NCBI RefSeq assembly: GCF_028471905.1
Contig: NZ_CP116902.1
Location: forward strand, 718,501 to 782,500
Reading direction: 5' to 3'
Origin: Aneurinibacillus uraniidurans
GTDB taxonomy: Bacteria > Bacillota > Bacilli > Aneurinibacillales > Aneurinibacillaceae
DNA length: 64,000 bases
Made by a program: the position numbers and the translations under genes. Under the pieces are notes generated by a model. It was not told the origin of the DNA, made no database searches, and saw nothing but the letters and a program-made list of their open reading frames with translations. Numbering within the stretch: the first letter of the stretch is position 1; the number at the start of each line of letters is the position of its first letter. Below, one piece after another: positions 45,891-55,247 of this stretch.

Positions 45891-47298
45891 GATGAACACA
45901 CAGGATAGACAGCAGGAATCGACGAAACGCGAACACGTTCATTTTATCGGCATTGGCGGGTATGGAATGAGTGCCATCGCCCGAGTGATGCTGGATATGG
46001 GGTACCATGTAACAGGCTCGGACGTGGCACGCAAAGAACTAACAGATAAGCTGCAAAAAAAAGGAGCACACGTATTTATTGGACACCAGGCGGAGAACGT
46101 TGCCAATGCGGATATCGTTGTGTACTCGACTGATATTCCGAAAGACAACGTGGAGCTTACAACGGCGAAAGAGCAAGGGATTACACTGATTCACCGCTCG
46201 CAAATGCTTGGTCGTCTGTTGAATGAGAAAAAAGGGATCGCCGTTGCGGGTGCACACGGGAAAACAACAACGTCTTCCATGATTGCCCTTGTGATGGAAA
46301 AAGCCGGAGCGGACCCGACTTACATCATTGGCGGGGAAATTATGGACATCGGCAGCAACGCGCGTGCCGGAGCAGGAGAATATGTCGTAGCGGAAGCTGA
46401 TGAGAGCGATGGTACGTTCCTTGAATATTTCCCGCATATCGCGGTTGTCACAAATATTGAGCCCGACCATCTTGAAAACTATGGCGGCGACTTTGAAAAT
46501 CTGAAAAAAGCATACCGTCAATTCCTTTCGCAAGTAAAAGCGGACGGAAAAGCGGTTGTATGTGTCGACGATGCATATGTTCGTGAAATGATTGAGGCAC
46601 AAAAAGAAAATGTGTCATTCCTTACATACGGCATTGAACGTGATGCTGATTATACAGCTGCCAATATTGAACCGGGTGATCGGACAGTTTCATTTGATGT
46701 GCTGCATAAAGGGCAGATGCTAGGAAGAATGAAGCTTTCTGTGCCAGGGATGCACAATGTGTATAATGCATTGGCAACGACAGCGGTCTGCTTAGAAGCC
46801 GGGCTGACATTTGAAGCGATTGTGCAGGTAATTGTGTTGTTTCGAGGAGCGAAGCGCCGCTTCCAGGTAATTGGGGAAGTGAATGATATTCTTGTGGTGG
46901 ATGATTACGCTCACCATCCAACGGAGATTGAGGCGACACTCGAAGCATGTCGCTCGACGAATCGTCGCACTGTGGCGATTTTCCAGCCGCAGCGATACAC
47001 GCGCACATTCTTCCTGCTTGATGCGTTCAGTAAAGCATTCAAAGAAGCGGACGAAGTGATTATTGTCGATATTTATTCGCCAGCGAATGACCCGGAAATC
47101 GAAGGGGTAAGTGCTGCGAAACTAGTGGAACTGATTCGCCAGAATAGCAATGCAAATGCTCGTTACATCGCGACCAAACAAGAGGTTGTAGCGGAGCTTG
47201 AGAAGCGGACGCAACCAGGAGATCTCGTGATTACGATGGGTGCGGGTGATATCTGGAAAGTGGCCGAACAGTTTGTGACGGTTTTAGAACAAAAATAG
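45883..47298 (+). CDS. murC: UDP-N-acetylmuramate-L-alanine ligase
   Basis: Adds L-alanine to UDP-MurNAc, the first peptide step of peptidoglycan synthesis, in the cytosol. GIGGYGMSAIARVMLDMGY at the N-terminus binds the nucleotide sugar, GAHGKTTTSSMIA is the ATP loop (near residues 125-137), then EADESDGTFLEYF and NIEPDHLENYGG. The C-domain has DDYAHHPTEIEATLEACR. About 471 residues. I choose ATG 45883, 8 bases after AGGAAAG; ATG 45892 is possible. It overlaps folC by 8 bases; in Bacillus subtilis murC is elsewhere. Confidence 0.95.
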   Translation: MNKMNTQDRQQESTKREHVHFIGIGGYGMSAIARVMLDMGYHVTGSDVARKELTDKLQKKGAHVFIGHQAENVANADIVVYSTDIPKDNVELTTAKEQGITLIHRSQMLGRLLNEKKGIAVAGAHGKTTTSSMIALVMEKAGADPTYIIGGEIMDIGSNARAGAGEYVVAEADESDGTFLEYFPHIAVVTNIEPDHLENYGGDFENLKKAYRQFLSQVKADGKAVVCVDDAYVREMIEAQKENVSFLTYGIERDADYTAANIEPGDRTVSFDVLHKGQMLGRMKLSVPGMHNVYNALATTAVCLEAGLTFEAIVQVIVLFRGAKRRFQVIGEVNDILVVDDYAHHPTEIEATLEACRSTNRRTVAIFQPQRYTRTFFLLDAFSKAFKEADEVIIVDIYSPANDPEIEGVSAAKLVELIRQNSNANARYIATKQEVVAELEKRTQPGDLVITMGAGDIWKVAEQFVTVLEQK

Positions 47299-47309
47299 TG
47301 GTAAAATGT

Positions 47310-47351
47310 AGAAAGCCTCCCTGGTTGCTATATAGCACAGAGAGGCTTTCT
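47310..47351 (+). terminator. Terminator of valS-folC-murC
   Basis: AGAAAGCCTC (47310-47319) pairs with GAGGCTTTCT (47342-47351); the loop holds the palindrome TGCTATATAGCA. The T tract is poor. Confidence 0.65.
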
Positions 47352-47404
47352 GTCGTATGATATAGGTAGTAGGTCCTTTGAGAAAGAAAGGAAGGGGAGG
47401 AAAA

Positions 47405-50400
47405 ATGAAGCGATTGTCACAGCGAATGATTAGTCTGATGATGGTGGTACTGCTGATCATAGGTGGATTGCTTGCAGGGGTTAGCTACATCTGGGCAGAC
47501 GACACAACAAAGATACGTGTGCTTGAGATTACAGACAAGAAGAATGTAGACAGCAACGGGGAAGAAACGGGTGTACCATCTGAATTAGGGAACCTTGGGA
47601 ACAAGTATGTCGTGACGACAATAAGTATGAAGCGGTTTGTGGCTTTGCGGGAAGAATTAGATGGAAAGTACGATGTTATTTATATTGGAAGCGGTACGTA
47701 TTCGACAACAGGGGTTCAAGGGAAAGATCATAATACGAAAGCCGTGATGAATGATATTACGAATCTGAAGGCAAAAGAGATTCGGGAAAAGTTTATTGAA
47801 AAAGGACAGCCAGTCGTATTACACGAAGATATTTTCAAAGATAGTGCGAGCAAGCTTAAGGCTAACTTCTATACGTATAAAACCAATCCGGTCGCAAACG
47901 TGAAAGTGGTAACGAAAGCGGCAGATGCAATAGCTTTCATTCAATCGCTTGATATCAATATGTTACAGCGACCACATATGGAAATGACCAAAACGCCGGA
48001 TGATTATATGAAAGGATCTTCTACCGTATATAAGCCGGGAGATACGGTATCATTTGGCTATCGGATCGGGGATTATGATAAGAAACTTGCCTCTCATAAG
48101 GCAAGAGTCAATCTTTATCTTGATATGAACTTTGACAAGAAGTACGAAGCATCCGAGATGCTGGCGTCTGTCCCGCTTTCTTCGGCAACTGGAGAACTGA
48201 ATTATACGCTAACGCGTGGATATTCCGGGATGCGTTATTGGAAGCTGGAAATCGAGGATCTGGATACGCATTTGAAAACATATGAAACGGGCGTATTCCG
48301 TTTCCGTGACCGTGCTGTGGAAGTGCGGACGCTCCAGGTTACTCAAGATAACAATCTGGCTAGTAGTCTATTAAATACAAATAACATGAAAGCTAGCTAC
48401 CTCAATGATTCGAACAATCCCGATTACAAGATTAAAATAACTGTGAAATCGATGAGTGAATTTAATACTACCGAATATAAAAACCTTAACGGGAACTATG
48501 ACATGCTCATTTTTGGTTTTGCCGATTCGTATAATAATGCAGCGATAAGCGAAGAAGCAGCCAAAGCGGTGAAAACGTTCATTGCCACTAGACAGGGCGT
48601 TATGTTTACACACGATACGATTTTTAAGACAGGGAACAACTGGGTGAAATATTTCATGTATGATACTGGACAGATTGCACCGATGACTGACCTTGGATAT
48701 GGTGCACCGAATACATCCAAAATTACGAAGAAAATGAATGACGGGATGATCAATCAGTATCCGTTCCAGCTTGGAGATAATGTAGCGGTAAATACAACGC
48801 ATAATCAGTATTACACACTCGATTTGGAAGATGAAACGGTTGTGCCGTGGTATAACATTGTCGGTAGTAAGCGGGATCAGGATGATAGCTGGAACCATTA
48901 CTACACGTATTCCAAAGGAAGTGTCACCTATTCTGGTACTGGTCATACGAATACGAATTTTCCGGATCAGGAGCAGCGCTTGTTTGTGAATACGATTTAC
49001 CGGGCTTTTATTGGGGCGAATCACAGTCCAGAGATTACAGCGTATACGCCGAAAAACAATGATAGCATTCGGACAATTGATCCGCTTGAAATCGTCTGGA
49101 AGGTAGAGGACTTTGACTTGACCGATCAGTTCCTGGATACGAAAGTAACCATCTACAATGAAAAAGGTGAAGATATTACACCAAAGAATGCGGAAGCACC
49201 AAGCAGTTTTACGGATGTTCGCACCGGAACTGTTATGAAATATGTGCTACCTGAGATACCGGCTTCCCTCAAAGAAAACGGTGGTAAGCTTACGATCAAA
49301 ATTGAAGCGAATGATAAGCGAGGAGCAAAGGCGGAGCCAGTTATTTTGACGGTCAACGTCAAAAAGATTATCGCCAAGCTTGTGCTTGACCGGGAACGAG
49401 AAATCAAAGCGGCAGCTGGACAGGAAGCATCTGTTCATTATACAGTAGCACCACTTCCAATTACCGAAAAACTGACCAATGGTGTTGATACGATGCCGGT
49501 AACATCCATCCAGTTCCGAGAGACATTCCCGGCAGGTGTGGAAGTAACTGTACCTGCAGGATTTAGTCGTACGGGAACCGTGGATACCGGATATACGGTA
49601 ACGAAAACATTCGATAATATTGTCTACCGAAAGCAAGCAGATGGGACGTATAAGGCGGACGGTGACGGACTTGCTTTTGAGTTGAAAGTAAAGCCAACAA
49701 AAGCCGAGAAGTATGTGCTTGCTGATTCGAAGCTTTCGTATACGGATCTCGATAAAACACCGAATGTAGAAGCAAAATTCCCGGCGCTTATCCTGAATGC
49801 AGAGTCCGACGTAACCGGCATTCAGATTAGTCCGAAGCCAGTGACCATTCAAGTTGGCGATACGCAGACGTTGTTTGCGAAGGTACTACCGGATGCTAGC
49901 ATGGCGAAGAATGTTGTATGGGATTGGCAGTCAAACACAACAATCGCTGAGATTACGGGTCAGACAGGTGGAACGGCGGTAATTAAGGGATTGAATCCGG
50001 GGAAGGCTGTATTGCGGGCTTCGATCAAAACTGCAGATGGTCAAACATTAACGGATACGTGTGAGGTTACGGTGATACCGGTGCCTGTAAAAGGAATTAG
50101 CCTGCCGCCATATATACAGCTCACAACAGATACAGCGCCAAACAATGAGCCGAAAGTGAAACCGGTAAATACGACAACACTGGTGCCAAATGTTTTTCCG
50201 ATAAATGCAACAAATAAAAAAGTTAGCTGGTCCAGTGATCACCCTGATTGGGTATCAGTCGATCAGAATGGGACCATTCGAGCTCTTATGCCAGGTAAGA
50301 CAGCTACGATTACAGCAAAAACCGCGGACGGCGGACAGGAAGCCACATGTGTGGTATATGTCATGAGTGTGGCACTTGATCGTTCTAACATAACGATGAA

Positions 50401-51364
50401 TGTGAACGAATCGACGACACTCGTCCCGAAAGTGACACCGCCAGAAGCACCGAATCAAAATTTGCTCTGGTCATCGAGCAATCCGGCTGTTGTCACAGTT
50501 GACGGGAGCGGCAAGCTTACAACAGCCAGCGAAGGAACAGCAGTGATTACAACATGGGTACAAGACAGTCATGCATACGCACAGTGTCAGGTTACGGTAA
50601 GTAAGAAGACGCTGATTCCGAAATTTACTGTAGAGGCGAAAATTATCGATAATCAATTCGCGATTGTCAAGGTCACGCCAAAAGAAAATATTATTGATGT
50701 CCCTAGCAATGCGGCAAATGAGGAAACGCAGTGGTTTAAACGAACCGAGGATACAACGATTCCTCCATATGAGACAGGGACTACATTACATGATGCTTTT
50801 GCGCACGGAAAACCGACACCGGAAGATGGATCATATGAGTTCATCGTACCGAAAGGAGACTTTGCAAAACTTATATACATCACAGCCGTTCAACCAAATG
50901 GACTTGGCTCTGCGCAGGAGCATATCAGCGTTATAGCAGCACCGAACATTCCTATACCGGATGATTTCCTGAAAGTGACTGCAAGTGCGGTGCCTGCGTC
51001 TGAGAACCGGGCGGCTCAGATTGCGGTTTCGTACGAAGTAAATCCAGATCGACTAGACGAACTGAAAAATCTCGGGGCAACTATTTCCATTAAAGCGGGA
51101 TCATATACAGTTCAAACAAAGGGGAGTAGTACGAATCCGTTTAGTGGCAAACTAGTGTTGCCAACTGGAAGCATAATGCCATTCGATAAAGAGATTAAAA
51201 CGAGTCAGCTTTTCAAGACAGCTGGAACATCAGGTGAGTATACGCTAGATGCAAGTGTGGTAGCTAAACTTCAGGCTACCGTTCTAGGTCAACCAATTGT
51301 AAAAGAACGAACATTCTCAGTACAGCTTCCATTCAATGTGAAGGCGAAAGAAAATTTGAAATAG
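47405..51364 (+). CDS. Large exported protein with three BIG2 domains (DUF5057-like N-terminus)
   Basis: 1319 residues from ATG 47405 after AAGGGGAGG; an in-frame ATG at 47378 lies before that site. An N-terminal signal sequence or anchor spans residues 9-35. Residues about 36-560 resemble the DUF5057 family (IRVLEITD at the start; a second similar half from VRTLQVTQD near 305), each half with Rossmann-like alternation, e.g. YDVIYIGSG and YDMLIFGFAD. Further beta-rich domains reach about 800. Three bacterial Ig-like BIG2 domains follow (about 803-893, 895-990, 990-1067), with VSWSSDHPDWVSV and LLWSSSNPAVVTV. A beta-rich C-terminal region ends the protein. No LPXTG motif or C-terminal helix. 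It faces the pilus genes, so a pilus-linked or surface adhesin is the best guess. Confidence 0.8.
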   Translation: MKRLSQRMISLMMVVLLIIGGLLAGVSYIWADDTTKIRVLEITDKKNVDSNGEETGVPSELGNLGNKYVVTTISMKRFVALREELDGKYDVIYIGSGTYSTTGVQGKDHNTKAVMNDITNLKAKEIREKFIEKGQPVVLHEDIFKDSASKLKANFYTYKTNPVANVKVVTKAADAIAFIQSLDINMLQRPHMEMTKTPDDYMKGSSTVYKPGDTVSFGYRIGDYDKKLASHKARVNLYLDMNFDKKYEASEMLASVPLSSATGELNYTLTRGYSGMRYWKLEIEDLDTHLKTYETGVFRFRDRAVEVRTLQVTQDNNLASSLLNTNNMKASYLNDSNNPDYKIKITVKSMSEFNTTEYKNLNGNYDMLIFGFADSYNNAAISEEAAKAVKTFIATRQGVMFTHDTIFKTGNNWVKYFMYDTGQIAPMTDLGYGAPNTSKITKKMNDGMINQYPFQLGDNVAVNTTHNQYYTLDLEDETVVPWYNIVGSKRDQDDSWNHYYTYSKGSVTYSGTGHTNTNFPDQEQRLFVNTIYRAFIGANHSPEITAYTPKNNDSIRTIDPLEIVWKVEDFDLTDQFLDTKVTIYNEKGEDITPKNAEAPSSFTDVRTGTVMKYVLPEIPASLKENGGKLTIKIEANDKRGAKAEPVILTVNVKKIIAKLVLDREREIKAAAGQEASVHYTVAPLPITEKLTNGVDTMPVTSIQFRETFPAGVEVTVPAGFSRTGTVDTGYTVTKTFDNIVYRKQADGTYKADGDGLAFELKVKPTKAEKYVLADSKLSYTDLDKTPNVEAKFPALILNAESDVTGIQISPKPVTIQVGDTQTLFAKVLPDASMAKNVVWDWQSNTTIAEITGQTGGTAVIKGLNPGKAVLRASIKTADGQTLTDTCEVTVIPVPVKGISLPPYIQLTTDTAPNNEPKVKPVNTTTLVPNVFPINATNKKVSWSSDHPDWVSVDQNGTIRALMPGKTATITAKTADGGQEATCVVYVMSVALDRSNITMNVNESTTLVPKVTPPEAPNQNLLWSSSNPAVVTVDGSGKLTTASEGTAVITTWVQDSHAYAQCQVTVSKKTLIPKFTVEAKIIDNQFAIVKVTPKENIIDVPSNAANEETQWFKRTEDTTIPPYETGTTLHDAFAHGKPTPEDGSYEFIVPKGDFAKLIYITAVQPNGLGSAQEHISVIAAPNIPIPDDFLKVTASAVPASENRAAQIAVSYEVNPDRLDELKNLGATISIKAGSYTVQTKGSSTNPFSGKLVLPTGSIMPFDKEIKTSQLFKTAGTSGEYTLDASVVAKLQATVLGQPIVKERTFSVQLPFNVKAKENLK

Positions 51365-51374
51365 CAATGTACAC

Positions 51375-51420
51375 AAGAAGCTGTCCCAAAGCCAAGATAT
51401 GGCGAACGGGACAGCTTCTT
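51375..51420 (+). terminator. Hairpin after the BIG2 protein; left end of repeat copy B
   Basis: AAGAAGCTGTCCC (51375-51387) pairs with GGGACAGCTTCTT (51408-51420), then TTTTTG. It can terminate the upstream gene. The same 46-base sequence recurs inverted at 51852-51898. Confidence 0.75.
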
Positions 51421-51851
51421 TTTGTAGAATCGACAACGTTTGGTGGTGAGGGAGTGGGAGAAGCCGTTCGTTTTAGTACACTTGCATGGAAGTGAGGACT
51501 GTCCGCTCCGGGAGCCCGGCAAACTAGTCCGCAAAGAAAAGCCCCACGATGTTTCTTCATAGAAGAATTGCGGACAAAGGCTCGTTCGCCGTTCTCCCTT
51601 CGCTGAGTAAGCGCGTACAGGCACTCTCTTGCTCCTCCCTCCTCCCACTCCCCGCACAACGTTTCGATTTACAAAAAAAATGCCACGCCAGAGCGAACCT
51701 GCTCGATCGCCATTGGTTTCTCGAAAGGTAGCTTCCTTGTTTTTTACTTGCATAGCAAAGCTCAGCTTCTTCATCAGCATACCAAAGAGTGGTGGAGGCC
51801 CCGCCCGATCCCGGCTCCTCCACCACTCTTTGGAGAAAACCACCCTTAAGC

Positions 51852-51898
51852 AAGAAGCTGTCCCGCTCGCCATGTTTTGGCCTTTGGGACAGCTTCTT
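51852..51898 (-). terminator. Right hairpin end of repeat copy B, possible terminator of the minor-pilin operon
   Basis: AAGAAGCTGTCCC (51852-51864) pairs with GGGACAGCTTCTT (51886-51898). On the minus strand it lies 22 bases past the minor-pilin operon, but what follows (GCTTAAGG) is a poor T tract. Confidence 0.5.
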
Positions 51899-51919
51899 TG
51901 TCGTAGAGTGATGTATTTG

Positions 51920-53896
51920 TTAGAAGACTAGATGGAGTTCATTCGGCAGCGGTGAATAATACACGTCATACACATCGAGCGAGTAGCTGCTTCCAACCGG
52001 AAGGCCAGGAGTCGGTCGTTCAAAAATGCCGCGGTTGAACTGGACAACCAGCCGGGCAGCCCCGCCCGTTTTATCATCTTGAGGATCTTCCCGCTTCGTA
52101 TTCAGCTCAATATAATTGGCACTTGTCGCAAGTCCGCCGACAATCCAGTTGAAGGAGTCGTGCGAGTACAGCTCCAGATTATTTTCCGAATACAGAAAGG
52201 CAGATAGTACGGGAGAAGCCTTACCGTTGGTAGAAGTATCTGTCCACTTTCCTACTTGACCCGGGTTATCCCGATCGAGGTACCGATCAGTGAGAGTGAT
52301 CTTGCCGGTAGAAATAATGGCAAGATTGTTTTTTTTCCCAGCATCGTAGTCTATATTTCCGGCTTCTCGAATGACAACATCCCCGTCTACATAAATTGCT
52401 CCTTTGATTTTTATATCTCCGACAATATCAAGATTGCCATGAATGTAGATCACTCCATCAAAAGTAAACGGCTCTCCTGAATTATCTGGTGTTTGCTTGA
52501 ATGAGCCGGTACGTCCCATCTCTACAGTAGCGAGCTTAGTAGAATCGGTTGGGCCGATAAAAATCCGGTCTGCTTTTCCTTTCAGGCTGTTTCCTGTCAG
52601 GCGAATAGTAAGCGGAATGGCTGCGCTGTCTTTCGCATAATCTGAGGCAATCACAAGCTTCTCATCTGCGGTTGTCTGCCCGATATCAATCGGTTCGAGC
52701 GCATCGCTATCGTTGACAGGAACTTCAAGGGCAAGCGGGCGTGTCTTGTAGCGGGCAGGATCACCTGGGTTCATCCCGCTTATCAGATCAATTTCCGGTT
52801 CTGTCACGGAAAAAGAATTGATTCCATTGTCTGCTTCCTGTTTGGCCATGTAGGAAGCGATACTGCCAAGTGATAATTTCTGTTTCAGGTTTGCATTACG
52901 AGAGAAAGTCGGAATATCATAGCCTGGAATATACGGTGTAGTTGATTTTGCATTCAACACGGTCTCATTGTCTGGTAGCGCATGTGGCGTAAACATATTG
53001 TGCGATGCCAGCGAAGAGCGCGAGAAATCGTTTATTTCATTTTTGGTCGTAGAGTCGAGATTTGGCTTATCAGCTCCACCCGCTGCAGGCAGCGAAGGAA
53101 CTTGATAAAGCTTTCCTGTCTGGTTATTGAATACAGCGCGTCCTTCGATATACGACTGCGTGCCGCTGTTTCCAGGATCGATCTTCCAGACGCCATCCTG
53201 GCTGTACAGATGCTGGTTGCTTGTTACGAGATTACCAGCCGTGACATCTCCGATAATGTTGCTTCCGCCAAGCAGACGCAAATCTCCGGGTGTACTGACG
53301 GCAAAGCGGAATGGAGCATCGATGGTGTTGATATACGCGGTTGCCTTCAGCAGCACGCGCTTCTGCCCGTCACTATTGTCTGCTGCTGCCCGAGCTGGAA
53401 TGCCGACAATATACAGGCGCAGCTTGCGCACGTACGGCTGACTTGGTTTGATTGGGTCTTTCACCGCAGCAATTATATCGCTCGTTTCGTCTCCGACTGC
53501 ATCTAGTGAGACATATGCAATGCCGAATCCGCCCTGATCGTGTGGGTTTTCTTTTTGAGGAAGCCAGGTCACCTGGTAGGTTAGTTTTTGGGCTTCTATT
53601 TCTTTAATATCTGAGGGATTATTACGTTTTGCCACTTTATCTAGTAGAGCAAGCACGTCACGATCAGCGAGTGGTTTTCCATCTGCCCCGAACTTTGCTT
53701 CTTTCTCCATATACGATTGCAAATACATTAGTCCTGTATCAGCGAGCATTTTGCCTTCTACTTCATCATCTGCTATTGCCCGTTGCTTTGCTCCTTGCAT
53801 CATGTAGGAAGCTAATGAGAAGCCAAGCAGGGTAAGCAGGATGAGAATAAATAGAACGGTTAGTAGTGCAGCACCTTTTTCCCGATGTTGTATCAT
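51920..53896 (-). CDS. Pilus assembly PilX-like protein with N-terminal prepilin-type helix
   Basis: 658 residues. A short charged leader ending EKG is followed by AALLTVLFILILLTLLGFSL, a class III-type hydrophobic helix; as in PilX-like proteins the glutamate at +5 is absent. The rest is a large extracellular beta-rich domain. A stretch near residues 460-520 alternates short strands and turns (IHGNLDIVGDIKIKGAIYVD), like a bactofilin or beta-solenoid fold. ATG 53896 lies 5 bases after the stop of the upstream minor pilin. Such proteins are usually minor pilins that start or cap the fibre. Last of three genes. Confidence 0.78.
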   Translation of the reverse strand: MIQHREKGAALLTVLFILILLTLLGFSLASYMMQGAKQRAIADDEVEGKMLADTGLMYLQSYMEKEAKFGADGKPLADRDVLALLDKVAKRNNPSDIKEIEAQKLTYQVTWLPQKENPHDQGGFGIAYVSLDAVGDETSDIIAAVKDPIKPSQPYVRKLRLYIVGIPARAAADNSDGQKRVLLKATAYINTIDAPFRFAVSTPGDLRLLGGSNIIGDVTAGNLVTSNQHLYSQDGVWKIDPGNSGTQSYIEGRAVFNNQTGKLYQVPSLPAAGGADKPNLDSTTKNEINDFSRSSLASHNMFTPHALPDNETVLNAKSTTPYIPGYDIPTFSRNANLKQKLSLGSIASYMAKQEADNGINSFSVTEPEIDLISGMNPGDPARYKTRPLALEVPVNDSDALEPIDIGQTTADEKLVIASDYAKDSAAIPLTIRLTGNSLKGKADRIFIGPTDSTKLATVEMGRTGSFKQTPDNSGEPFTFDGVIYIHGNLDIVGDIKIKGAIYVDGDVVIREAGNIDYDAGKKNNLAIISTGKITLTDRYLDRDNPGQVGKWTDTSTNGKASPVLSAFLYSENNLELYSHDSFNWIVGGLATSANYIELNTKREDPQDDKTGGAARLVVQFNRGIFERPTPGLPVGSSYSLDVYDVYYSPLPNELHLVF

Positions 53897-53900
53897 GAAC

Positions 53901-54698
53901 TCACCCTCTTATCAAATCATTCACAGCAAACTCGGTGCGAACCAGGTGAATGTAGCCTGGGAGCTTGGTTTCGTGTGCGTTCTCCAGACGATTCAACTCT
54001 GCTTCTACATCCTCAACATTGCGAAACTGAGTCGTTTCCCCATCACTCGTTGTGATCTGCTCGCCTCTCGGTGCAATGAGCAAATAGACGATCAACTTCT
54101 GGCTGCCATCTGTGGTCATCTCAAACAGGCCATCAATCAGATAGCGATTATCCTGAATCGGAAAGCGTTGATACAGTCCGTTTGTACCCGCTGGCAACGT
54201 TTCGGATAGCACGTAGCCGACGCGGGAGACGGACGATTGCGTAATTTTTTCCTCGTCCTGGTTATTTGGATCACGAGACACAAGCTTCACGCTGCGATAG
54301 TAGACAAGTGCGGCATTTTGGGCAGCATTTCTTGCTGTCTCATCCATCATGCCACCTGCCAGCCTGTTGGAGAAGATTCGCTTTAATGTATCTTCGGAAT
54401 CAGACGGATAGTTCTTCAGTTCAAACGAAGAGACGGGGCTAATGCTGTCTGACTTATTCGGTTCTGTAGCCGACTCTTTATGTTCACGCAATGTACGCAT
54501 GATATCGCCCAGTACAAAATCCGCTTCATTGCGCAGATCGGTTTGTGTCCGGGTAGTGGCATACAAGGAAACCCCTTTCGTATAAACCGAGGTGAGCGGA
54601 AGTAGAATCGCAAAAAAGATGGTCAGTGCGGCTAGCACTTCAATTAGAGTCAGCCCGCGTTCATCGTGTGGTACATGTATATGTCGCATCACGCTCAC
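53901..54698 (-). CDS. Minor pilin, PilW-like (prepilin N-terminal methylation motif)
   Basis: 265 residues. The leader ends in ERG and is followed by LTLIEVLAALTIFFAILLPL, with Glu at +5, the motif cut and methylated by PilD. The body is a soluble C-terminal domain of unknown fold. Starts GTG 54698, overlapping the upstream stop by 4 bases; ATG 54689, after AAAGGGTGAG, is an equally good start. Middle gene of three overlapping minor-pilin genes. Name by position and motif only. Confidence 0.8.
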   Translation of the reverse strand: MSVMRHIHVPHDERGLTLIEVLAALTIFFAILLPLTSVYTKGVSLYATTRTQTDLRNEADFVLGDIMRTLREHKESATEPNKSDSISPVSSFELKNYPSDSEDTLKRIFSNRLAGGMMDETARNAAQNAALVYYRSVKLVSRDPNNQDEEKITQSSVSRVGYVLSETLPAGTNGLYQRFPIQDNRYLIDGLFEMTTDGSQKLIVYLLIAPRGEQITTSDGETTQFRNVEDVEAELNRLENAHETKLPGYIHLVRTEFAVNDLIRG

Positions 54699-55174
54699 CC
54701 TTTCTCCGGAACGCCTGTGTGCAGCACAGCCAGTACATCGTCTGGGTGATTCGCATCACGTACGGTAATAGTCAGCAGCAAAAGCTGGTGGGCAGTATCT
54801 GGATCAAGGGCGCTAATCGCTACCTTTTGTAAATAGCTGCGTCCGTTAATGATGAGCGGTGCTCCTGCATTTATTGTAATGGTCTGCCCTTTAAGCTTTT
54901 TCATTTCGTCATATGTAACTGGTGTGCCTGCCGCAATTGTCACTCCATTGACTGTAGTAGCTGACGTAACAATCCCCGCTTCGCTTTTCCATTCTTCGGC
55001 AGTTTGCCGTGCTAGATTCAGTGCGATCATCCGGTTATCTTGCTTCTTGGAAAGACCGTAGCTTTTTACAAAAAAATTGCTGAATAATAGAATCGCGATC
55101 GAGAAAATGACGAGAGCTGCAACGACTTCAATCAGGGTGAAGCCTTTTTCTTTTTGTGTCATATCATCTGTCAC
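54695..55174 (-). CDS. Minor pilin, PilV-like (prepilin N-terminal methylation motif)
   Basis: 159 residues. Leader ends EKG, then FTLIEVVAALVIFSIAILLF with Glu at +5. The short C-terminal domain has no motif I know. Start GTG 55174; ATG 55162, 8 bases after AAGGGTGA, may be the true start. First gene of the minor-pilin operon, divergent from the pilus machinery genes. The 73-base gap contains AT-rich sequence (TATATTATATTTA) that could hold promoters for both directions. Confidence 0.8.
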   Translation of the reverse strand: MTDDMTQKEKGFTLIEVVAALVIFSIAILLFSNFFVKSYGLSKKQDNRMIALNLARQTAEEWKSEAGIVTSATTVNGVTIAAGTPVTYDEMKKLKGQTITINAGAPLIINGRSYLQKVAISALDPDTAHQLLLLTITVRDANHPDDVLAVLHTGVPEKG

Positions 55175-55247
55175 CCTTCCTTTCCTCCTTCCTTTATATT
55201 ATATTTAGCAAGAAACGCATAGAATTTTTTTGAAAATGGGTGATACA

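Larger units (their letters stand above)
51375..51898 (-). repeat. Structured non-coding repeat element, copy B, with hairpin ends
   Basis: Fills the 555-base gap between two convergent genes. Read on the minus strand it matches copy A. From left: hairpin end (51375-51420); module (about 51422-51674) with outer arms GGGAGTGGGAG (51450-51460) and CTCCCACTCCC (51642-51652) and the covarying inner stem GTCCGCAA (51527-51534) with TTGCGGAC (51568-51575); linker; a perfect 17-bp palindrome (51782-51798 with 51817-51833) around CCCCGCCCGATCCC; and hairpin end (51852-51898). I find no flanking target duplication and no protein frame shared with copy A over its length. Confidence 0.82.

Noticed and set aside
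48371-49024. 217-codon minus-strand frame opposite the BIG2 protein
   Set aside because: Shadow; Ile/Arg-rich, no start signal.
47405-51364. Sortase-anchored surface protein
   Set aside because: No LPXTG motif, C-terminal helix or basic tail; the protein ends in polar residues.
51289-51873. Minus-strand frame of 194 codons across repeat copy B
   Set aside because: It runs through hairpins and palindromes and into the 3' end of the BIG2 gene. The partial likeness to a copy A frame follows from DNA homology and breaks at indels.
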